Origin: Coffea arabica
Lineage: Eukaryota; Streptophyta; Magnoliopsida; Gentianales; Rubiaceae
DNA: 64,000 bases
Direction of reading: 5' to 3'
NCBI RefSeq assembly: GCF_036785885.1
Contig: NC_092320.1
Coordinates: forward strand, 11,843,557 to 11,907,556
In this document: positions 48,042 to 57,628 of the stretch, piece after piece
How the letters are laid out: the number at the start of each line of letters is the position of its first letter
How positions within the stretch are numbered: the first letter of the stretch is position 1
The notes under the pieces: model-generated
Databases searched by the model: none
Seen by the model: the letters and a program-made list of their open reading frames with translations, nothing else
Told to the model about the DNA's origin: nothing
Position numbers and translations under genes: made by a program

Positions 48042-49573
48042 TGATAGGGATATAATTATGCATTTTATTTGTGGTTATTTGGTCTTAATTTTGGCAGTTT
48101 AGTATGCAAAGTATTGGATTTCTGCTCATAATTAGTATTTGTGTTAATTACAGGCAATTAGTGTTGAAAGTGACAAAAGGGAGGCAAAATCCAGAAGACT
48201 CTTGCTTCTAAGGCGTGCCCACGCCAGACAACACAGAGCTGCGTGAAAAAGCCGGATCGCGGGCCCAATCCCTGGAACAACCATTCTGATTGGAAGATAC
48301 CTTTCTACCATGCGTGAGACCATGCGTGAGATCAGGAAACCTTAAAAGCAAGAAGTCTTTTGGCAACAAACAATTAAGAAAGTAAGAAAAAGGAATCCTT
48401 TTGGGAAACACAGGAGAATTGGAAACCAATTGGAATTGGAAAGCAAGTGCTGCGAAGACCTTTAAGTAGCAGAGGAAATAGAATTCGAAGAGGACTTTTG
48501 GCAACAATCCAATGAGGGAAATAAGGAAACAATCCTTGTGGGAAACAAATTCGAATTCAACAAGCAAAGGGAAGCGGCAGCAACACTATAAATAAAAAAG
48601 GCAGCAATAGACTAGGGCATCTTCTGTCTTGGACTTGTCTCTTTGTTCTTTTCTTCTTTTTCCTTTTGAACGCAAGTAGCAAATAGCAGCCGACATCTTT
48701 TACTACGTCCGGAATCAACAAAAACTCCATGAAAACTCTGAATTGCTTCAAGATTATGCGGCAAGGCTAGTTCGTTTATCTAGTTGAGGAATAAATCAAG
48801 GATTGGAGCACCATAACTGTGAGATCGTTTTAATTGTTTTATTTTTAATTTATATGTTCATGGGTATTTGATTATTCTCTATTTTTTCCTGAGTTATTAT
48901 CGTTTAGATTTATTGGATAATTAGGCCTGTTATTCGATTGTCTAAATAATTGATAGCCAATTAGGATGTTGGCGCGTCGCCTTTAAGCATCTTGATTAGT
49001 GGCAAACGAGACAATTTCACCGCCTCGCAAGCGGTTTAATTTGGATCGTGGGGATAATTAATCTAGCCTAAATAAACCCGCATGTGTGTTTGTCATCTAG
49101 AATTGGGTCTTTCTAATTCCTAATGCTGTGGCTACATTAAATCCTGTGAGCGTTTCTGGGATTGTCTAGTCACAAGAGGGTAGTTTATGAGCGTCTCTTG
49201 ACTACCATAAAATTAAGGAAAGATTGGTGGTTGGGCGCGTCGCTTGACCACTATAACCAGTTTATTCGTGAGTATATGAATTGTCCCGTGTATCTGTGAT
49301 CAGTTGTGTGCTTCGGTGCCAAGATTAATTCCTTGACTAGGTTGTTTAATTAATTGTTATTTGTGTAGTTTGGTTCCTGCTACTTAATCAACTTTAAATT
49401 TCAGTTTTTATTCCTTTTTAATTAGTTGGTACTACTGCTAAAAATCCCCCCCATTTACCTGTGTGACTTGCCTACCTGTTCCCTGTGGAGACGACCCTAT
49501 TCACCACTATACTCATTCAGTTTTGGTAGTAGGTCTAATATAAATTTTATTTTTGGTGGTTTGACACCCACCA
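48042..49573 (+). repeat. 3' LTR of element 1 (1,532 bp)
   Basis: Matches the 5' LTR along its length apart from a single-base deletion near 49382. TATA box at 48587-48594, and the inverted motif GGCGTGCCCACGCC at 48212-48225. Confidence 0.93.
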
Positions 49574-50858
49574 TTAAAACTTTCTAGTTATCAAAGAAAA
49601 AAAAAAGAAGCAGTTAAATTAAGGTGAGAACATCATTAATGTCATCTTGACAAGTTTGAACGGTCCAATTTACGCAGAATTATAGGATCAGGTACAACGT
49701 AAAACATCAAGCTACAAAAGAAACCTCTAAGCAATTAGAGGGCTGCATATATTATTTATTAGAGAGTGGAGACCAAGTCTGATTCCCAAAAATTAGTATA
49801 AAACAAAATAAAATGATATAAGAAAGAGACCGAGTCTTAGATTAGATATGTTACTATGAATTTATTATAAATGGAAAAGTGGTTTGGTGTGAAAGAAATT
49901 AATACATAGAATCACGAATTCCAGGTTTTGAGAAGAGAAGCAGAAGTGGGAAAGGAGAAGTCCTCAAACAAACCCATCACTTATCATCATCTATAATTTG
50001 AAGATAAAGATATTTCCAGTTCTTCTTTTTTATCTTATGAACAAAGGAAGTAACACTTAAACCCCGAGTCAAAAACAGCAAGCCACTTTTATTACAAACT
50101 TAATGATAGATTCAAGAAGATACGTACTAGATAACATAAACACCACATCACTTGTGAGGTTCATAACACAGACGACCTCCTTAAACTAGAAATACATCGT
50201 TAAACTAGAAATATGAAAAAAAAAAAAACATGTATAAAATGACTGCTACAATTTACTAGCCCACTTTTGCCAAAGATTCTGCGCCACCATTCTTTTATCC
50301 ATCCAGAAACGACTGCAGGGAACTTCACAGAGATTTTGGCCCTTCATTTGCCGCGCCTCTTCCGGTCTGAACTAGAGGAATGAGGAAGCTTCGAGCTTGG
50401 ACTGTTGGAGATAATACACAAGTGAATCAGATACTTAAAAAAAGTATGACGTAAGCTTACCGTTAGGGTTGACTAACGCCTGCCGGGACTCGTACTATAT
50501 TTGAATGCAACCGGCTATTAGATATGGACCCAAATTTCGTGTTTGTTACATTAGAAGTGAACGTAAAATGTACGATATTTTACGCACTTATCATATTGGT
50601 TCCTCGTACTAAAATGTATAAATATCCCGTGATTTCGAATTTGATTGTCTTTAAATGTATATTTGATATTATGCATTATTTATTTGAAAAAAATGGATTT
50701 CTGTAAATTTAAGTTATTTGTGTACTTTCAATCTATTTTACAAAGGAGAAAGCCAAAGAAGAAATTTAGTCAATGCTCACCGAGATACAGTCCCCGACAT
50801 CTTCCAATCATACCAACTGCCATTAGCATCATCTCTTATTTTTTCCAAATCCAGGCCG
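49574..50858. other. Right flank of element 1, intergenic
   Basis: No gene called. A minus-strand stretch near 50405-50348 reads like a short terminal exon ending SSSSDRKRRGK and is preceded by an acceptor-like CAACAG, but it has no convincing partner. The stretch 50720-50858 is the 3' flank of family member B. Confidence 0.35.
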
Positions 50859-50989
50859 TTACCATTCCTTCAAGAGATCAAATGCCAAACCAAAGCCGCC
50901 ATTGCTAAGAATTTTGTCATCATTTTCTTAAATTAAAAGTACAAAATTAACAACGGAAAATGAAAGGGAACTAAGCTATATATATGGTC

Positions 50990-51033
<44 letters not shown>

Positions 51034-51435
51034 CTATTATCATCGGAGGGATCGAGATTGTCAGCAACCATGAAGAGTATTACTAAAGACTAACCTTGGT
51101 ACATCACCGTCCTTCAACTTATGCACCTTTACTTCGTTTTTGTCAACGGCGGCAACAAATTTAGAGTCCATAAGATCGCCCTGCGAGACCTTCAAGTTAG
51201 TTGGATTGCCATCTACTGTGAAGAAGTAATCTGGAGCATAACCCAAATGTTCAGCAACACGCAGCAATTCATGTCTGCAGAACTTTACTTCATTAATTTG
51301 AGGGAGTGGATTGTGCTCTAGTAACTTAGCATTGGCCATACGTCGATCTACATCGGGGGCACTTTTAATGGCCTTCAAACCGACATATTTGCCGGATAGA
51401 CAAACAATTGATGTCTCAGTTTTATCATTGCCCAT
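50859..51435 (-). CDS. Unrecognised small protein, family member B (2 exons)
   Basis: Exon 1 is 51435-51095 (ATG start, 341 nt) and exon 2 is 50904-50859. The 190-bp intron opens GTTAGT, ends CTTAG, and contains a (TA)n tract at about 50991-51030. The product has 128 residues, beginning MGNDKTETSIVCLSGKYVGL and ending GFGLAFDLLKEW. It has no signal peptide, no membrane span and few Cys. Conserved with member A: DVDRR (about 38), HELLRVAEHLG (about 64), VDGNPT (about 82), and DGDVPR at the exon end. It is the best candidate for a functional member, since it has a TATA box at the right distance and clean splice sites. The C-terminus extends seven residues past the position where A stops. Function unknown. 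Confidence 0.6.
50991..51030. repeat. (TA)n microsatellite
   Basis: About 20 TA dinucleotides, inside the intron of family member B. Confidence 0.9.
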
Positions 51436-51626
51436 CTTTAGAAAAGGGATACTATGCAACACACAAAACTAAAATTGTGAAAAAAAAGACGGGTTAATCA
51501 GAGCTTGATTTAATACGCTAATAGAAATGATAATGACAAGAGAGAGGCCTCCCCAAGTTCAATGACACCAAAATGAGCGTGAGAAGCAGTGGTTTTTGGT
51601 AGAGCGGTCGAAGGATGGTTTGGTAC

Positions 51627-51634
51627 TATTTATA
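51627..51634 (-). promoter_or_regulatory. TATA box of family member B
   Basis: The minus strand reads CTATAAATAG centred here, 192 bp upstream of the ATG, implying a leader of about 160 nt that contains a CT-rich patch. Confidence 0.55.
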
Positions 51635-51636
51635 GA

Positions 51637-52959
51637 GAATTCATCGTTAGGTATTTGAGCGATACAATTTTCAGGCCTCCAGGATGTAAACCTGAAAGAA
51701 AATCCCTGTCACGCTGTTTAGTGTTAGCCAGATAATTCAATTTTGAACTTGCTGGGAAAACCATCAGCAATTTCTTTGCCTTTGCAAACCGACAAGTCGA
51801 AGCTAATTACTTAGCCACCTGCTGAAGTGATTTAAATCTCTTTTTGTGCTGTATAACTAATTTGATGGTCCAATCTCCCCTCCCAGCGGTCAAAAAAATT
51901 TAGATGGTGTGTGTGCGTCTGTGTGTGTGTGGTTCTGTGTGTTGTTGGGTGTGGGGGGGGGGGGGGCGCTTCAGTTGGAATTTTAATATTTTAATTTTGG
52001 GCACGCTGGGAAATTCATTAGCAATTCACTTGGCTTAACTCTGAAGCACAGAAAGGGAAACATGTGTGTGTGTGTGTTGTGTGGGCCGGGGACGTGCAAG
52101 AGCAGAAGCCATGCACGAGCACCAGAAGGAGCAACTGATTTTCGTTTTGACACCGACATGCAGGTGGAGCTTTAACGGAGAGAGGCCATAAATATTGTAT
52201 CAATTAGCTTCACGATACATGCATCATATGGCTGCAAAATGTATGGAAGATGACAGGAAATATCTGCAAGGTTGACGCCCGAAAATATTAATATGTGAAT
52301 TGAAAGGATAAACTAAAAAATATGGTCACCCGTAGAAAGATTAAGGAAAATGACTTCTGAGTACTCAAACACGACAATAGGCCTGTTTCCACTAAATCAT
52401 CCCCCAAGATTTCTTCTGCTATTTTGTGTTCTTCTCTGCAAAAAAAAAAAACCCAAAAAATAAAAAAGAGAGAAGGGCTATTGCCTTATTGCCTTTCTTT
52501 TATTTCCAATCCCCACTACCATCCCAATCAACTGTAATTTCATGGAAACTTGGACATCTCATGGAAAAACATCCAAAAGCCATGGGCCACAAAAGATCAC
52601 TCCACTATGCTTGGAAACTTGGACAACCCTTAAGGCCTTTGACGCCAGCGGTGAAATTCACCTTCCCCTTCACTATATCTGCCAAAGATTACCTGAAAAG
52701 AGAAACCCAAAATTAGAAACATCGAGCAAAACTTTGCCACCTTCAAAATTTTATGGAAATAAATATTTTCTGCGCGTTGGCAACAGAGAGATATTGCACA
52801 TATACGCGTCAAATAATAAATTAAGTGGATTAACATTAAAAGTTGGAAAATAACAAAGTAAATGTGATTTTAAATGTAACAGACAACAGGATTTTTAAAT
52901 ATACGTTGTGACTATGATGAATACATCGTAAATAATCTTTGTTTAAGAAAACATCTTAA
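51637..52959. other. Intergenic region with microsatellites
   Basis: GT-rich repeats at 51907-51951, a run of 14 G at 51953-51966, and (GT)n at 52061-52080. Two copies of a GGAAACTTGGAC string lie at about 52542 and 52613. No gene is recognised. Confidence 0.45.
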
Positions 52960-54250
52960 TATTAGGTTGTTCGGTACTCAATGTAGAATTTGAACAAATC
53001 AATATTTCTTCTACTTTTAACATTTTCCAATTAATCTTAATTCTTTTGATTTCAGAGACTCCAATCACTAGGCAGCTTTCACTAGCTACGATGTATGTCC
53101 AAATCTTACTCCTATTAAAAATTTTTTATTGTGCTTCAGGACTGTGTACGTACTTGAATCTTTGAGCACATCCAAATTAACATAAGATTAATTACTCAAA
53201 GCTTTCAAATCCAAACAGGATTGAAGTTTCAAATATCTAGCATGCACCGTTAAAAGTATTAATTTTGGAGTTTGCGGATATTAAGAAGAGATCAACGGCG
53301 TGATGCATTGATCCTAACTCTCCAAACGATATGGTATATATCCGAATCCTATATCTTGTTCGTTAAAGAATTTTCTACAGAACTTGCTTCAAGACCAGAA
53401 GTCATACAAAGTCTAAGCATTTTTACTCGTTGGTATAGCGTGTTTTACTCGTTATTATACCAACTTACTCCTAGTTGGTATATTGTGTCGATATTTTACT
53501 CGTTATATAGTCTATTGCATCGTAGTCGTGGTTCAACACGGTTTTCAAATTCAAAGGACTTCTGAACAAAAAGATTAAAAGAAGTAGTCTCAGGAAGCAA
53601 AAAGTTCCTTTCTCATCGGATGGTCCTATAGTTTGTTCTCAAGGGCCATCTGCTTAAATCCTAATTTCAGTACCCAATTAATTAGAATCCACAAAAGAAG
53701 AAGTCTCATTTAAATGGCCACCGCGTCCATAAATAGTCTTCGGCTTCTTTTACATTCTTCCAATCCTGGTCATCGCCATCCCTTCAAGAAATTAATCAAG
53801 TACAAGACCAAAGCCACTATCAGTAATTATGTGAACCCGGAAATTGAAAGATTGTGTACTATTCTTTAGCCTAGACAGACTACAATCGTGGGTTCTCTAC
53901 CGTACTCTGTCTATCCCATGCATCATTATTTATTGACCCTCCAATTTTTACAAATAATGAGAGCGCAGTTGATAAGGTTATATTGGTGAACCCCTAGTCT
54001 TGTTAGTTTGCCATCCACCTTCGTCCTGAATATTGGAGGACGAAGCTGAATACTTTGCAACATCGGTTTCGATCTGCGCCAGGTTTTGTTGCCTCTAGAG
54101 AGACGTTTATATTGATTGGCCTGTAAATAATACGAGCAAAAAATGTCTTCTCATGACCCATTCTTTCAATTTTTAACGTGGGAAATCATGAACAATTGAA
54201 GTCGTCGGGCCGATGAGAGTTCGAGGCCTGAATATTACTTACTACTGATG
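52960..54250. repeat. Segmental duplication, copy 2 (partner 37860-39200)
   Basis: Diverged copy of the segment that carries family member A, in the same orientation. The alignable blocks run from the 3' flank (ACATAAGATTAATTACTCAA, at about 53183) through the gene body to the 5' leader (TTTCCCACG on the minus strand). Confidence 0.65.
53792..54161 (-). pseudogene. Decayed family member C
   Basis: Aligns with member A from its ATG (54161-54159) to the terminal GGCTTTGG and CTTGATTAA (to 53792). The frame is lost to stops and shifts within the first about 75 codons. The splice donor that reads ACGGTTAGT in A and AAGGTTAGT in B is changed here to ACGATTGTAGT. The 5' leader and 3' flank are still recognisable. 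Confidence 0.7.
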
Positions 54251-54343
54251 GGCTTGAGTTAATTTGTTTGAAACTCAGCTTCCGGTGAGCTACAATTTCG
54301 TGTAAAACTACCCAGATGTCAATTTAGTTAATCTTTCTATAGA

Positions 54344-55826
54344 TGAGCTGACAGGTCGTCAGCCTGTGCAATAATAATAATGAATATAGAACCTAGATAC
54401 CACTAAAAGCAGTCCATAATCAATCCTAGGTACTGGAGCAGGGACTCTAGGTGTGCAATGGGTTACTTGATTCACCCTGTTCCCGAAGAGTTTGCTTAAT
54501 CCGATATACCAGAATTAATTAATAGACAAAAATTACTAAATAGTAGACAGTGGCAAGTAGGGTCGTCTCCTCAGGGACTGGGGATATCTGTCTCTTTTTA
54601 AAGTCCAATTGATAAAGGGGGATTTCACCGGAATGTAGCTAAAAACAATTAAACAATTTACTTAAAAATGAATAAATCACTAGCACAAATATAGCAGGAA
54701 TTAAATCAAGAATAAATAAATTCTAGCCAAGGATACAACTACTCAGTCACAGTCCAATCATCCGATCATTGATGCAAGAGAGGTTCACTTAATGTATTAA
54801 TAGGCTAGTTATAGTCTGACGACCAATTTTTCCTTAAATTATAGATGGCCAAGGTACGACCATTAATCACGTCTAACCAGAAAAGTACTCCTAGGTACGA
54901 CCGTAGGAATTAATTTTCCAATTGCATTAATAACTAGAAAAACCTAGCCCTAACCAATAACACGCTACAAGGGTTATTTAAATTAGATTGCGCGTTCCCC
55001 TAATGTGTAAACACACCAGTTGCCACTAACATTAATCAATCAAACAATTACGGATTTAATTGACTAAACTGGCACGAGATTAATAAATCACATTGAACAT
55101 CGGGCCCTTGACATCCAATTAATAAAATAATCCCATGAAAATTCAAGCAGATAACGTGCAAATATTAATAAATAAAGGAACATGTGAAAACTAATTAGAT
55201 CTCACAGATTTTCGGGACTGCGCCGTCGAGTTGACCCTTGACTAGATGGAAGATTTAGCCACGCCGCATAATTAAATCACCACACGCATTAATGGATTGC
55301 AAAGGCATAGCGTTTTCTATTAAGAAGCAAGGAATAAAAGGTGTTTTTCCCGTTGGGGAATTTTGTCGAACACCTGGCGTGTGTCAGAGGCCAGTCAAAA
55401 GAAGGAAAAAGTAAAGCTACACTAAAAGACTAAAACTCCCGATGTCCCTGCTACTCTACGTTATCCCTATTTAAGCAATAAAAGAAAGATGACAAAAGCC
55501 TATCTAGGTGGTCCCCACACATGTGGACAAAGCCTTCAAAGTACTTCTTGCCCCAAGTCTCTTTCCGTAGCTTTCTTTTAAGAGCCCAAATGACTAGATG
55601 CTTTCCACTAGCTTGTGGTCCCCCACCAATTCAAGGGCCCAAGAATCAAAGCCCTTAGAAGTCTCCCTATTTTCCATAAAGTCCTTCCTTTTTGATGGTT
55701 TTCTGCTTCATTCCTGAAATTAAGTCCAGATACCGAATATGAGTAAATATCAGCAATTAACACAATATTTATCAGGGATAAAAGGGGAAATCAATAATAA
55801 AATTACTAACAAATTGTACCCTATCA
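54344..55826 (-). repeat. 3' LTR of element 2 (outer edge approximate)
   Basis: On the minus strand it starts TGATAGGGTACAATTTG at 55826, right after the polypurine tract. A region corresponding to the end of the element-1 LTR is recognisable (GGAGACGACCCTA, reading inverted at about 54565-54577). The outer end is placed at TGAGCTGACAGG (54344), the most plausible TG, but without the second LTR this is a guess within tens of bases. Confidence 0.7.
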
Positions 55827-56866
55827 ATCCCCCCCACACCTGAATCATGCTTGCCCTCAAGCATGAGGACAATTCAACCCCACAATGGCCAGCTTCAAAA
55901 ATATCATTGCCAGCTGTGCTTATACCGAAATCAAGATCTAGTGGCTAAGTGTCAAGACATATCCCTCCCGATTAGCTCCCAAGTTCCTAGACCTGTCCAA
56001 TTCATGGCTAACTCACCTAGGAAATTCAAATATTAACTAGCAACAGTCAGCAATTCAGGCAACTGACAACCAAAATCTCAACAGTGCGAACCAAGGATCG
56101 GCAGGCCAACATGATCATAAACTCACATTTTCCACATCTGATTTTTTTCTTTTTGTTTTCTCTTCCTCTTTTTTTTTTTTTTTAATAATAAATTGCACGA
56201 ATAATGCTTAGTCCCGAGCTATTCAAGTCTTTTGACGTGAACTCTGACATTTTTAGATGAAAGAGCCCAGTTACTCAACTTTTCACAGCTCCAGGACCAC
56301 TTACTCATGGATATCGCCACTTTTTGACGCGAGAGTCGACACGTGTGGTGAAGACCCCCGGTTACTGGGTGGCGACACTAGCGGAGTAAAGCCATACGTT
56401 ATTCACCAATAACACCAAAATACCAAGTATTTAAAGATCATAGCCTGCGTCATTTCCTCAATATGGAGAACTAAGGTCGACAGGAGACCAAACTACACAA
56501 CAATGCCGGCAAAATATTTATATTGCCTAAACAAGTTAGCCATAAATTGCACCAAGTCGTTAAACTCAAAATATTCACCAAGAAAGCATGCTCTTACCTG
56601 CCACTAAAACCCAATTCATAGTATAAACCACCACTAGCAATGAAAAAGTGAGCTGCCAAAATATTCACCAAGATAGAAGCAAGGGAAAGACACTCAAAAG
56701 GGATAAAGGAGCAACACCTAAACAGAAAACAAGAGGAAAAATAATAAAGAAACGAAAACTAGCACCCAAACTGAGACCCCCCCCACACCTAAACGACACA
56801 TTGCCCCCAATGTGAAAATATAATCGCAGGAAAACGGAGAGGGGCAACGGTATTTCCCTGAAATCG
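55827..56866 (-). other. Conserved non-coding 3' region of element 2
   Basis: Read on the minus strand: hairpin CACATTG-GGGG-CAATGTG at 56814-56797, polypurine-like GGTGTGGGGGGGG at 56789-56777, the 204-bp block 56407-56204 with two direct repeats, an A-rich tract (about 56183-56166), hairpin CATGCTTG-AGGG-CAAGCATG at 55865-55846, and the terminal polypurine tract GGTGTGGGGGGAT at 55839-55827. Order and sequence match element 1. Confidence 0.8.
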
Positions 56867-57628
56867 TCAAGACAAAGGTGGATAAGGCGGAAACTGAGGT
56901 GGGAACCCGGCTTGCTGCATAAAAGCCGCGAGATTCTGCGCCATATTGTGAATGTTAACATCCATGTGTTTTTGCCGTATCTCAAGCCGCTCGACTGTGT
57001 TGCGGAGCTGGTTCCAATCCTCATCTGTATGGGCGGAATGGGGGGGAACGGAGGAAGACGGTCCGGGATCACCGCCCGCCGTGGAGGCACTGGCAAAGGA
57101 TGAACGAGGGGGAGGTTGTAGCGGTCCTGGGGGAACAACCTCCCAACCATTGTCGCCCTCCCGAACTAAGCCCATTTTCTCCAAGCTTGGAATATCCAAA
57201 GGCTCCATTTGACAGGCAATATGCAAGTTGTGGTTAGAAATATCAAGGACATGCAGATTAATAGCCAAGTGAGTAATGTAAGACCCAAGAATCAAGGGGC
57301 GCCACCCGATGGCTTCAATCAAATCGTGAAAGGGGACGCTAATATTTAGAAGGCCCAAGGTGGCGGGGTCTCGATAACGACAAGGAATAATCCTGCGTTC
57401 ACAAGCCGCTTCATAGCGCCACTTGTCGGCTGCCCTGGTGAAAACCAAATGACCCCCAAAATGTGCAGGGTCAGAGATATGGACGCCTCTTTGTCGCCCA
57501 AGACGAGCCCGCCTCCCAGAGGAGGAAGGGTCGTGCGAGGGGTCAGAGGCAGGAATGGAATGCTGGGGTGGAGGGGGCTGAGTAGTCCTAGGGGTCCTAG
57601 ATTTAGAAGAAGAACGAGGCTTCACCAT
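56867..57628 (-). CDS. Env-position ORF of element 2 (Athila third ORF)
   Basis: 253 residues from ATG 57628; the frame is open further upstream but without a better start. The N-terminus is basic and Ser/Pro/Thr-rich (KPRSSSKSRTPRTTQPPPPQ). A central block (GVHISDPAHFGGHLVFTRAA to about LPSLEKMGL-like sequence) resembles the conserved part of proteins encoded downstream of pol in Athila elements. A Pro/Ser-rich linker follows, and near the C-terminus there is a predicted amphipathic coiled coil (about 205-240, WNQLRNTVERLEIRQKHMD). I see neither a signal peptide nor a clear membrane span, so calling it an envelope protein is not supported. It sits 1.7 kb after pol and ends about 50 bp before the internal hairpin/polypurine module. 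Confidence 0.6.
   Translation of the reverse strand: MVKPRSSSKSRTPRTTQPPPPQHSIPASDPSHDPSSSGRRARLGRQRGVHISDPAHFGGHLVFTRAADKWRYEAACERRIIPCRYRDPATLGLLNISVPFHDLIEAIGWRPLILGSYITHLAINLHVLDISNHNLHIACQMEPLDIPSLEKMGLVREGDNGWEVVPPGPLQPPPRSSFASASTAGGDPGPSSSVPPHSAHTDEDWNQLRNTVERLEIRQKHMDVNIHNMAQNLAAFMQQAGFPPQFPPYPPLS

Larger units (their letters stand above)
39486..49573 (+). mobile_element. Complete Athila-lineage Ty3/gypsy LTR retrotransposon (element 1)
   Basis: A 10,088-bp element, in order: 5' LTR, tRNA-Asp-type primer binding site, single gag-pol frame, about 1.5 kb non-coding 3' region, terminal polypurine tract, 3' LTR. The LTRs start TGATAGGG and end CACCCACCA. They appear identical except for one 1-bp indel (GCTATCTT versus GCTACTT near 40830/49380), so the insertion should be very young. 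No env-like third ORF is present, unlike the second element in this window. The 5-bp flanks are GTAAG and TTAAA, not a clean target duplication. Confidence 0.95.

Noticed and set aside
47764-48102. ORF of 112 residues near the end of element 1 as a remnant third ORF
   Set aside because: It reads across the conserved hairpin, the polypurine tract and into the LTR, and shares nothing with the third ORF of element 2.
50348-50462. Possible small terminal exon on the minus strand ending SSSSDRKRRGK
   Set aside because: Splice-like signals exist but would leave an intron of only about 60 bp and no upstream coding exon was found.
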